DNA of 8,397 bases, from contig JAIRPM010000155.1 in the NCBI GenBank assembly GCA_031257075.1, forward strand, positions 1 to 8,397. Direction: 5' to 3'. The stretch is from Spirochaetaceae bacterium (GTDB taxonomy: Bacteria > Spirochaetota > Spirochaetia > Treponematales > Breznakiellaceae). The notes under the pieces were generated by a model. That model searched no databases, was not told the origin of the DNA, and saw nothing but the letters and a program-made list of their open reading frames with translations. The position numbers and the translations under genes are program-made. Shown piece after piece: positions 1 to 5,718 of the stretch (positions are counted from its first letter, which is position 1; the number at the start of each line of letters is the position of its first letter).

Positions 1-240
1 AAAAACTGCGTCATCGCCTGCCCCTTCGGCGCGGTCGAGATTGTAGAAACGGCGGAAGTCGCCAATGACGGCACAAACCGCAAGATTGCCAACAAATGCG
101 ACCTCTGCGCCGGCGTTGCGGACAAGCCCTCGTGCGTCCGCGTCTGCCCGACCGAAACGCTCAAACTTGTAACAACAGATGCCTTTGAAGGCAGCCTGAA
201 AGGCAAGCGCGTTAGCGCGTTGCAGGCGCAGCCGGCGTAG
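1..240 (+). CDS. 4Fe-4S ferredoxin-type electron-transfer subunit (HycB/HydN/DmsB-like), 3' end
   Basis: Open from the first base in frame 1 and stopping at TAG 238-240, this is the last 79 residues of a gene that begins outside the window. Visible cysteines, in fragment numbering, are C3 and C7 (the end of a CxxCxxCxxxCP cluster, followed by PFGAVEI), then C33, C36, C45 and C49 (CDLC, eight residues, CVRVCP). The CxxC-x8-CxxxCP spacing is typical of the four-cluster subunits that wire electrons between a catalytic subunit and its partner in formate dehydrogenase, hydrogenase and DMSO-reductase-type complexes. The tail (residues 57-79) is short and has no membrane helix, so a soluble or peripheral subunit is likely. 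Which enzyme it serves cannot be told, because the upstream partners are not in view. Family assignment is firm; the specific complex is not. Confidence 0.87.
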   Translation, partial: KNCVIACPFGAVEIVETAEVANDGTNRKIANKCDLCAGVADKPSCVRVCPTETLKLVTTDAFEGSLKGKRVSALQAQPA

Positions 241-265
241 GTAGTGGGTAGTGGGTAGTGGGTAG
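241..265 (+). repeat. Tandem heptamer array (GTGGGTA)x3
   Basis: Three perfect copies of GTGGGTA at 244-250, 251-257 and 258-264, preceded by GTA and followed by G, start immediately after the stop codon of the Fe-S gene. The same heptamer recurs in inverted orientation at 8264-8284, and a degenerate C-rich heptamer array lies at 331-365. This resembles the short tandemly repeated heptamers known from some bacterial intergenic regions. Its function is unknown. Confidence 0.85.
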
Positions 266-267
266 AT

Positions 268-328
268 TTTTGTCCGGTGTATCAGTTCTAACGTGATTTC
301 TGCGGTAGAATTGATATACCGGACGAAA
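268..328. repeat. Long inverted repeat / 23-bp hairpin flanked by heptamer arrays
   Basis: Bases 272-290 (GTCCGGTGTATCAGTTCTA) pair with 306-324 (TAGAATTGATATACCGGAC). The two apparent mismatches are both G-U pairs in plus-strand RNA, so all 19 positions pair. Four more pairs (268-271 with 325-328, one of them U-G) extend the stem to 23 bp around a 15-nt loop at 291-305. Because the wobbles favour RNA of the plus strand, the hairpin may act at the 3' end of the Fe-S transcript as a processing, stabilising or termination element. No T-run follows, so it is not a classical intrinsic terminator. A small MITE-like unit is the alternative. Confidence 0.75.
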
Positions 329-330
329 TT

Positions 331-365
331 TACTACCCCCTATCCTCTGTCCCCTATCCCCTACT
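331..365. repeat. Degenerate C-rich heptamer array (CCCTATC-like, 5 units)
   Basis: Period-7 units can be read as TACTACC, CCCTATC, CTCTGTC, CCCTATC and CCCTACT. The array is roughly the reverse complement of the GTGGGTA type at 244-264, so the two arrays bracket the 268-328 hairpin in opposite orientation and make 241-365 one large imperfect inverted repeat. Confidence 0.65.
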
Positions 366-573
366 TACAGGGGGCTTGCACAAAAAACATACCTCCTATA
401 GCCTATTTCCGTTATTATGAAGAAAGTAGAGTTCCTGAGCGGCTATACAACCTGCATATTACCGCCAAGGATGCCGTTTTTGCGGCCTAAAGTTTTAGCA
501 CATTCTGCCGACTCTCTCTCTCTCTCAATATATTGAATTCGCTCCGGGGCATAATTCAGGGGCGAGGTCTGTC
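366..573. other. Intergenic stretch without a convincing gene
   Basis: Frames here are short and lack a Shine-Dalgarno sequence. The longest methionine-initiated frame worth noting encodes 39 aa (417-536). A weak dyad, GCCG 473-476 with CGGC 483-486, is followed by AAAGTTTTAG and could be a poor terminator. The stretch also holds a CT repeat and the 12-nt palindrome TCAATATATTGA at 525-536. I see no RNA gene. Confidence 0.5.
512..526. repeat. Dinucleotide microsatellite (CT)7C
   Basis: Fifteen bases of uninterrupted CT are followed directly by the palindrome TCAATATATTGA (525-536) and a GAATTC. Such runs can change length by slippage. Here the run is intergenic unless the 39-codon frame at 417-536 is real, in which case it would encode Ser-Leu repeats. 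Confidence 0.85.
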
Positions 574-720
574 TATTGGACAGCGGACAGAGCCCATTCA
601 AACAGGAATACAAATTCTAACGGCGCTCTATGCGCTATACAACGTATATCGGCTAAAACAAATTTTCTCACCGGTAGAAACCGGTTTATAAACAGAACGG
701 GGACTGTCCGCTGTCCACTA
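574..720. mobile_element. Candidate MITE-like element bounded by about 22-bp inverted repeats
   Basis: The left end (574-595) and the reverse complement of the right end (699-720) agree at 19 of 22 positions. They share an identical 13-bp core, GGACAGCGGACAG at 578-590 and its complement at 704-716. The roughly 103 bp between them hold no open frame of note but include an ACCGGT-AGAA-ACCGGT hairpin at 670-685. No clear target-site duplication is visible. The size, inverted ends and absence of coding suggest a non-autonomous element or a REP-like palindromic unit; chance or a regulatory dyad is possible. Confidence 0.45.
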
Positions 721-727
721 ATTATGG

Positions 728-873
728 TTTTTTGCCTTCAGTTGAAGGCGGAAAATACGCTCCTCGTACGAGGGCGGAAATTATATGCGATACACGGCAG
801 GCTATAGCCTGGAAAACTTACCTGCCGTGTATCTGTGGCTTTGTTGCAAGATAACAAAATTATCAGGCAACGA
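728..873 (+). promoter_or_regulatory. Structured leader with consecutive hairpins upstream of the lipoprotein gene
   Basis: Several dyads follow one another. First, 728-755 has a GCCTTC/GAAGGC stem (734-739 with 744-749) extended by two T-G pairs and four T-A pairs. Second, the palindrome CCTCGTACGAGG lies at 762-773. Third, a perfect 13-bp stem pairs 789-801 with 821-833 (GATACACGGCAGG and its complement), overlapping the 14-nt palindrome CAGGCTATAGCCTG at 798-811, so two folds exclude each other. Fourth, 841-873 has outer GTTGC/GCAAC and inner GATAA/TTATC pairs around a CAAAA loop. This last hairpin ends 9 nt before the AGGAGG at 883-888. The arrangement would suit a cis-acting RNA, but I recognise no known riboswitch class. 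I found no confident promoter; TATAAA at 687-692 is a possible -10 without a good -35. Confidence 0.45.
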
Positions 874-882
874 GGACCAATT

Positions 883-888
883 AGGAGG
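883..888 (+). promoter_or_regulatory. Shine-Dalgarno AGGAGG for the lipoprotein gene
   Basis: A consensus AGGAGG lies 5 nt before the ATG at 894, which fixes the start and implies strong translation once the site is accessible. Confidence 0.9.
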
Positions 889-893
889 TTACC

Positions 894-1385
894 ATGACTG
901 GTAACAAAAAATTGAGAGGCGGTTTCGCTTCTACGGCGTTGTGGGGGCTTAGCGTCCTCACATTGGTTTTCGTCTTCGCGTTAACGGGGTGCGATAAGGA
1001 CGATGATAGCGGCGGGGGCAACTCTATTGTTTCTGACTATCAGGGAGAGTGGGAAGGTTGGAGCGGAACCCCGTCAGGTACATTAAAAGTCGGCAAGGAT
1101 ACTATTGAAGTAGGCGACAAGACAATCACCGGCGTAAAAACATCTGGCGGCGACGACGTAGTATATAGCGGGACGAAATTGGGAACATGGACTTATGTTT
1201 ACAAAGGCAGCACTAAAATAGGAATAGCATATATCCTCTCCTACGAAGGCTCAACTAGTAAATATATTGCTCTAGGACAAACATACGCGACAGTCATTAA
1301 AGCCGCATTGGACGTTTTGGGCGTTAATGCCGATATTTCTGATGTTCAAGACGACGATATTACCGGTCTCGCAACGAAATCATAG
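894..1385 (+). CDS. Small secreted lipoprotein of unknown function
   Basis: A 163-residue protein with a classical lipoprotein signal: basic residues K5, K6 and R8, a hydrophobic core at about 18-30, and a lipobox ALTGC with the acceptor cysteine at C33. The acidic and glycine-rich linker after the cysteine (DKDDDSGGG) is typical of a flexible tether to the membrane. The mature domain of about 120 residues is rich in Gly, Thr, Ser and Tyr and in short beta-like segments (GTLKVGKDTIEV, LGTWTYVYKGS, YILSYEGST), then ends in a helical, acidic tail. This suggests a small beta-sheet domain on the cell surface or in the periplasm. I do not recognise the family. The gene stands alone, between a structured leader and a terminator-like stem, facing the convergent TPR operon. 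Start choice is well supported by the AGGAGG. Confidence 0.87.
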   Translation: MTGNKKLRGGFASTALWGLSVLTLVFVFALTGCDKDDDSGGGNSIVSDYQGEWEGWSGTPSGTLKVGKDTIEVGDKTITGVKTSGGDDVVYSGTKLGTWTYVYKGSTKIGIAYILSYEGSTSKYIALGQTYATVIKAALDVLGVNADISDVQDDDITGLATKS

Positions 1386-1394
1386 AATAAACCT

Positions 1395-1433
1395 AGGGAA
1401 GCACTGAATGCAATCGAGCATCAGTGCTTCCTT
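1395..1433. terminator. Stem-loop between convergent genes, likely bidirectional terminator
   Basis: GGAAGCACTGA at 1397-1407 pairs perfectly with TCAGTGCTTCC at 1421-1431, and two further outer pairs (one G-T) give a 13-bp stem with a 13-nt loop. It lies 9 nt after the lipoprotein stop and 13 nt beyond the TPR-gene stop on the other strand. Only short T-runs follow on either strand, so termination efficiency is uncertain. Confidence 0.7.
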
Positions 1434-1446
1434 AACAATTCAGGCG

Positions 1447-3342
1447 CTAATCTTGCCGTGTGGTTAAGCGGTTGAGAGCCCGGTGAACATTGACATTTTC
1501 GCCGTCCAGTTCGAGCGCTTTTTCAAGAAGGGGGCGTATTTCCGGGCGCCGTCCCAGCACTTCATAGCAATGAGCAATACGCAGATACAGCCGCGCCCTG
1601 TCTTTAGCATGCCCAAAGTCCGCTTCAAGGAGCCGTACCGCCTCTTCATAATTGGCAAGCGCTTGTCCGGCGGCACGGCGCGCTTCATAGATAATTCCCA
1701 AATTAGCGTTTGCTGCCCACAAAAGCGACCAGGGGCCGTCTTTTGGCCGGAAAAGGCCGGAAGCGCCGGCCGGAAGCGCCGCCTTGAGCTGTGTAAACAG
1801 TTTTTCTGCGCCGCTAAAGTCTTCATTCCGCATCGCGTATAGGCTTTTATTAAATACAAGCGCCGGAGTGCTGACATTATTTTGTTCCGCAAAATGAAAA
1901 AGAAATTCAGAATCGCTGTAGAGCTTTTGATATTCAAAATACCATGCGGCCCACTGATATATATCTTTATCCGCCGGATGCCTGTTCAAAAGAAACCATG
2001 TTTCTCCCGCTGTCCGGGGAATTCCTGCCCGTGCCGCGTTTCGTTTGAACAATTCCAAATCGAGCAAAGCATAGCGCGTGGAACGTTCTTCGGATTGCAG
2101 CATAGCAAGAGCGCGTTCTTCCGGCAGCAGCCGCGTATAAAGAACCAATGCGGGTATGCTTATGCCTTCTTTTGATGTATCGTCCTGTACCGCAAGAAAC
2201 AATTGTTCCAGAGAAGATATGTATTCTTTTTTTGCATATATATTTAACAGTGAACCAAGAGATGCGCTGTTATAGAGAGCGCGAAGTTGGGTGTCGCTTT
2301 TTGGCGCGCTCAAAGAAGGCACAATTTCCCAAAAACGGAGCGCTTCTTCTCGTTCACCGGCAAGATACAGCGCGCAAGCCGCCATTTCAATGCTTTCTGC
2401 GTCTTTTAAGCGTGAAAACAATTCACCCGCCAGCAGCAAATTCCCAAAGTCGTAATAGTAATTTGCGAGAAATTTAAGCGTATTTGGCTTTGCTATATTG
2501 TAAATATCGAGGGACGTAATAAAGGGGAGCGCTTCTTCGCCTTTGCCGTTTAGTATGTACGCAAGCGCTGTGTCTATTAAAAGATTTTCACGCAAATTGT
2601 GTACTATTTCTGCCGGTAAAAGAAGGAACGCTCTTTCATAAAAAGCCGCGTTTTGCGCGACACTTGCAAAGAGCGCCGTTCCCCGCCGGTTTGTAAGGAC
2701 ATTTTCTATAGGCGTAAAAGCGCCGCTCAATGCATAGAGTGAAAAAACGAAAGGCAGGTACACCGCTTCAGAAAGCGGGCCGGTGTCGAGCATTACCTGC
2801 GCCAGTCTTTCAAGGCTGTTCATATCCGTCAAGGCAGGCATAGCGCCGCCTTCTTCATTCAGGCCCGCGTTCATTACCAAGGCTTCCGAAGCAATAGCCG
2901 CAATGGGCGCGGAATGAGGAAAATCAGCGGCCGCTTTTTCCGCTGATACCTGATAAGCGGCAATAAAATCCCGCTGATTCCAGCGTGTGCCGGGGAACGC
3001 GGTTTTGGCCAGCAGCCGCCTGCGTTTCAGAAGCGACAGGCGGGCCTCCGCGCCTATGGTTATTTCTTCGGCTTTGTCCAGTATTGTTTGGAAAACGGCC
3101 GGCGGGACTATGCCGGAATTGTTCCGATACTGCTCAAAAAGTTCATCAAAACTGTCGAGTTGGGCATACCAATCCTGTCCGCCGGCTGCCCGGTGTTTTT
3201 GGAAAGGGGTGTTTCCGGTAGAAAACGACAGGTAAACGAGAGCCGCAAGGAACAGCGGCGCGCAAACCACGCCTATACCCAGCGCTATTTTTAAGAAAAT
3301 GCGCGCTTTTTGTTGTTTTGTTTTAGTCTGTTTTTCCGCCAT
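1447..3342 (-). CDS. Membrane-anchored tetratricopeptide-repeat protein, function unknown
   Basis: A 631-residue protein. A lysine-rich cytoplasmic N-terminus (residues 1-15) precedes one hydrophobic helix at about 16-39 with no cleavage or lipobox motif, so residues 40-631 should lie outside the inner membrane. The rest is almost wholly helical. TPR-like units are clearest near the C-terminus (about 542-575, with ANANLGIIYEARRAAGQALANYEEAV, and about 584-617, with RLYLRIAHCYEVLGRRPEIRPLLEKALEL). Weaker ones lie at about 316-340 and 495-520. TPRs mediate protein-protein contacts, so a scaffold or envelope assembly role is plausible but not shown. It starts 21 nt after pgi, so it is probably the last gene of that operon. 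No good Shine-Dalgarno precedes the ATG, which suggests weak or coupled translation. Confidence 0.87.
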   Translation of the reverse strand: MAEKQTKTKQQKARIFLKIALGIGVVCAPLFLAALVYLSFSTGNTPFQKHRAAGGQDWYAQLDSFDELFEQYRNNSGIVPPAVFQTILDKAEEITIGAEARLSLLKRRRLLAKTAFPGTRWNQRDFIAAYQVSAEKAAADFPHSAPIAAIASEALVMNAGLNEEGGAMPALTDMNSLERLAQVMLDTGPLSEAVYLPFVFSLYALSGAFTPIENVLTNRRGTALFASVAQNAAFYERAFLLLPAEIVHNLRENLLIDTALAYILNGKGEEALPFITSLDIYNIAKPNTLKFLANYYYDFGNLLLAGELFSRLKDAESIEMAACALYLAGEREEALRFWEIVPSLSAPKSDTQLRALYNSASLGSLLNIYAKKEYISSLEQLFLAVQDDTSKEGISIPALVLYTRLLPEERALAMLQSEERSTRYALLDLELFKRNAARAGIPRTAGETWFLLNRHPADKDIYQWAAWYFEYQKLYSDSEFLFHFAEQNNVSTPALVFNKSLYAMRNEDFSGAEKLFTQLKAALPAGASGLFRPKDGPWSLLWAANANLGIIYEARRAAGQALANYEEAVRLLEADFGHAKDRARLYLRIAHCYEVLGRRPEIRPLLEKALELDGENVNVHRALNRLTTRQD

Positions 3343-3363
3343 AACCGTGTCGGGGTAACACTG

Positions 3364-4953
3364 TCAAACCTCAAGCAGTTTGCTGTATTCATCCAGCGCG
3401 CTGTCCCCGGAACTTGAGCCTTTTGCCGCCAAAACTTGTTTGGTAAGTATCTTGCCGAGTTGTACGCCTTCCTGGTCAAAACTGTTTAGGTTCCAGACAA
3501 AACCCTGAAACATCACTTTGTTTTCAAAGTGGGCAAGGAGCGCGCCGAGCGCCGCCGGAGTTAGCCGTTTGCCATAAATCAGGCTGGACGGGCGGCCGCC
3601 CTCAAAGTTCTTGTTCGGATTGTCACTTGCTTTTCCTTTTGCAAAGGCGATAATCTGCGCGGCAAGGTTTGCCTTCAGTTTGGTTTGGCTTACCGAGCCT
3701 TCAACGTCAACATCCTCGCCAAGTTGGCTTTCCGCAAACCCGATAAACTGAAGCGGCACAATATCCGTTCCCTGATGGAGGAGTTGGTAAAATGAATGCT
3801 GCCCGTTGGTGCCCGGTTCGCCAAAGACAACCGGTCCTGTCGCGTAATTCAGCCTGCCGCCTGAGCGGTTTACGCTTTTGCCGTTCGATTCCATATCGAG
3901 TTGCTGCAGGTGCGCCGGAAAACGCGAAAGCGCCTGGCTGTACGGCAATACCGCCGTGTAGGGGTAGTTCAGAAAATTCCGTTCCCACACGCCAATGAGC
4001 GCGTCAAGCAGCGCGGCGTTCTTGAGAATGTCCGGTTCGAGCGCTGCCCTGTCCGATTCATGCGCGCCCTTTAGTATTTCCTTGAAAACATCCGCCCCAA
4101 AAGCAAGCGATAATATTACTCCGCCAACGCCGGAAGTTGCCGAATAGCGCCCGCCGATAAAATCATCTATATAGAAGGAATCGAGGTAGCCGCTGTTACG
4201 GGCAAGAGGGCTTGTTTCGCTGGTAACGGCGAGGAGGTGTTTTGCCGGATTCAGTCCTGCCTTTGACAACTTGTCCTTGACAAAAAGTTCGTTGGCAAGG
4301 GTTTCCTGCGTGGTGCCGCTCTTCGATACGAGGATAAAGAGCGTAGAGGCAAGGTCGCCGCCGCCAAGCACCGCGGCGGCATCATCGGGGTCAACATTGG
4401 AAATAAAACGGGCGGCAAGTTTTGCTGTGCCTTCTTTGCGCGCCCACTGTTCAAGCGCAAGGTAGAGCGCCCGCGGGCCCAAATCCGAACCGCCAATGCC
4501 GATTTGTACAGCCGTTGTAAACTTTTTGCCTGTACTACCGGTAATTTTGCCCGCATGGACATCCGCCGCGAATGTTGAAAAACGCTCCAGTTCGTTCTTG
4601 TAGAACGTTCCGAGATTTTTTCCTTCGCAAAGCACATCCTTGCCCAACTGCCCCCGCAGAAGGTGGTGCAGTACTTTGCGGTTTTCGCCGGTGTTCATAA
4701 CTTCGCCGTCCAGAAGCAGTTTGTACTTGCCTATTAAGTCCTGTTCGGCGGCAAGTTCCCGCAGGGCGGCAAGTGCCGCATCGTCCACTTTTTTGGCGGC
4801 GTAGTTGTAGGTAAGCCCTGCTCCAAACGGCACATTGCGCGAGCGTACCCGCGCCTCGTCCAGTTTGGCAAAAATTTCCTTGCCCCTGAAATTCGCGGCA
4901 AGCGCGGCTAGTTTTTTATAACTTGATGTTTTATCAAAATCGGTATAGTTCAT
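3364..4953 (-). CDS. pgi: Glucose-6-phosphate isomerase
   Basis: Interconverts glucose 6-phosphate and fructose 6-phosphate in the cytoplasm, the second step of glycolysis and also a gluconeogenic step. I take the ATG at 4953 (529 residues) because AAGGAG lies 5 nt upstream; the frame stays open to an ATG at 5022, but those 23 extra residues look unrelated to the family. Diagnostic segments, numbered from 4953: GIGGSD at 152-157, SKSGTTQET at 210-218 (phosphate-binding), signature 1 FIGGRYSATSGVGG with R269, MESNGKS with catalytic E355, GTNGQHSFYQ with H386, and signature 2 FDQEGVQLGK with K501. All expected active-site residues are present and length is normal. It lies 129 nt downstream of the acetyltransferase gene and 21 nt upstream of the TPR gene. 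Confidence 0.97.
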   Translation of the reverse strand: MNYTDFDKTSSYKKLAALAANFRGKEIFAKLDEARVRSRNVPFGAGLTYNYAAKKVDDAALAALRELAAEQDLIGKYKLLLDGEVMNTGENRKVLHHLLRGQLGKDVLCEGKNLGTFYKNELERFSTFAADVHAGKITGSTGKKFTTAVQIGIGGSDLGPRALYLALEQWARKEGTAKLAARFISNVDPDDAAAVLGGGDLASTLFILVSKSGTTQETLANELFVKDKLSKAGLNPAKHLLAVTSETSPLARNSGYLDSFYIDDFIGGRYSATSGVGGVILSLAFGADVFKEILKGAHESDRAALEPDILKNAALLDALIGVWERNFLNYPYTAVLPYSQALSRFPAHLQQLDMESNGKSVNRSGGRLNYATGPVVFGEPGTNGQHSFYQLLHQGTDIVPLQFIGFAESQLGEDVDVEGSVSQTKLKANLAAQIIAFAKGKASDNPNKNFEGGRPSSLIYGKRLTPAALGALLAHFENKVMFQGFVWNLNSFDQEGVQLGKILTKQVLAAKGSSSGDSALDEYSKLLEV

Positions 4954-4958
4954 TGTTT

Positions 4959-4964
4959 CTCCTT
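4959..4964 (-). promoter_or_regulatory. Shine-Dalgarno AAGGAG that fixes the pgi start
   Basis: Read on the minus strand, AAGGAG is followed by AAACA and the ATG at 4953. It argues against the upstream in-frame ATG at 5022. Confidence 0.85.
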
Positions 4965-5024
4965 GATTAAACCATAGAGCATCTCTAAAAACGGAAGTTT
5001 TGTAACCGCCTATGGCATACAAAC

Positions 5025-5053
5025 AGTCTACCTTGTTGTTTAGGCTTGGTAAA
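5025..5053 (-). promoter_or_regulatory. Possible internal promoter before pgi
   Basis: In the only sizeable gap of the operon (4954-5082), the minus strand has TTTACC (5048-5053), a 17-nt spacer and TAGACT (5025-5030), each matching the sigma-70 consensus at 4 of 6 positions. A small hairpin, GGCTT-TACC-AAGCC, overlaps the -35. Weak support; it would give pgi and the TPR gene their own transcript with a leader of about 65 nt. Confidence 0.25.
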
Positions 5054-5082
5054 GCCGGTGTGCGCGCGCAAGGCGGGCCTAA

Positions 5083-5712
5083 TCAGAGGAGATGTTTTCC
5101 CATAAAAAGGCAGCCGTCTTTTTCAAACAGAGGGGTGAATTCCATTTTTTGATAAAAAGCACGGGCGGCGGTGTTTTTGGTATCAACGCCTAAATGAACG
5201 CCCGGAATGCCGCGTCCGCTCAATTCCTTGCAGAGCGTATCCATAAGCAAGCGCCCCAGCCCGAACCCTTGCGCCGCCGGCAGCAAATTGATATGAAGAC
5301 TTGCCGGATAAGCGCCATACCATTGTTCACCGGCGAAAACAAAGGGAAAATGCGGTTTGTGAAAAAGCGCGTACATCTGTTCTTCAAAAGGCGAATGAAT
5401 TTTGTGGGCAGGGCACGGCAGCGGATAGCGCAGCCGGAGTTCGGGGAGGTGCGCTTCTTCCAGCCAGCGGTTGTAAGCGGCCGTGTCAGGCGCGGCAATA
5501 CTATAACCGGAAGGCCGGCCGTCAAAATCAAGCGTAAACGCAATGCCATTCTCATAGCGCAAAAATGGCGCGGCAAAATAATGCCCCAACATAAAAGGGT
5601 CAAAAAACAGGCTGCTCGCATCCATTCCGGCATTGCCGGTTTTTAGGCAAATTTCATAGTAATAGGGCAGGTCGGTCAAAACCGCTTTCCGCGCCGATGC
5701 TTGGGTATCCAT
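5083..5712 (-). CDS. GNAT-family N-acetyltransferase (O-GlcNAcase acetyltransferase-domain-like)
   Basis: A 209-residue cytoplasmic protein predicted to transfer acetyl from acetyl-CoA to an unknown amine. Near the C-terminus it carries the acetyl-CoA pyrophosphate loop QGFGLGR (Q148-R154) after the beta strand ASLHINLLP. Motif B follows, with GVDTKNTAARAFYQKMEF (N180, Y187) as usual in GNATs. The N-terminal half, with YYEICLKTGNAG, FLRYENGIAFTLDFDGRPSGYSIAAPDT and LPELRLRYP, recalls the bacterial acetyltransferases that resemble the C-terminal domain of animal O-GlcNAcase; that subfamily call is from memory of the pattern. The ATG at 5712 lies 6 nt after the nadK stop. An AAGGA sits unusually close to it (1-nt gap), so translation may rely on coupling. 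Confidence 0.87.
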   Translation of the reverse strand: MDTQASARKAVLTDLPYYYEICLKTGNAGMDASSLFFDPFMLGHYFAAPFLRYENGIAFTLDFDGRPSGYSIAAPDTAAYNRWLEEAHLPELRLRYPLPCPAHKIHSPFEEQMYALFHKPHFPFVFAGEQWYGAYPASLHINLLPAAQGFGLGRLLMDTLCKELSGRGIPGVHLGVDTKNTAARAFYQKMEFTPLFEKDGCLFMGKHLL

Positions 5713-5718
5713 ATCCTT

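Noticed and set aside
241..265. G-quadruplex in the GTGGGTA array
   Set aside because: Only three GGG runs are present; a standard intramolecular quadruplex needs four.
268..328. Intrinsic terminator of the Fe-S gene
   Set aside because: The stem is long but is followed by GAAATTTA rather than a T-run, so I describe it as an inverted repeat of uncertain role.
241..365. CRISPR array
   Set aside because: The repeats are 7-bp tandem units without spacers, and no cas genes are nearby.
293..490. A 65-codon plus-strand frame overlapping the hairpin and heptamer array
   Set aside because: It starts inside the hairpin loop, runs through tandem repeats (giving TPYPLSPIPY), and has no ribosome binding site.
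4954..5022. Upstream in-frame ATG for pgi adding 23 residues
   Set aside because: The AAGGAG at 4959-4964 points to the ATG at 4953, and the added residues do not resemble a glucose-6-phosphate isomerase N-terminus.
5194..5646. A 150-codon plus-strand frame opposite the GNAT gene
   Set aside because: It is antisense to a gene with clear acetyl-CoA-binding motifs; the arginine- and lysine-rich translation looks like a shadow.
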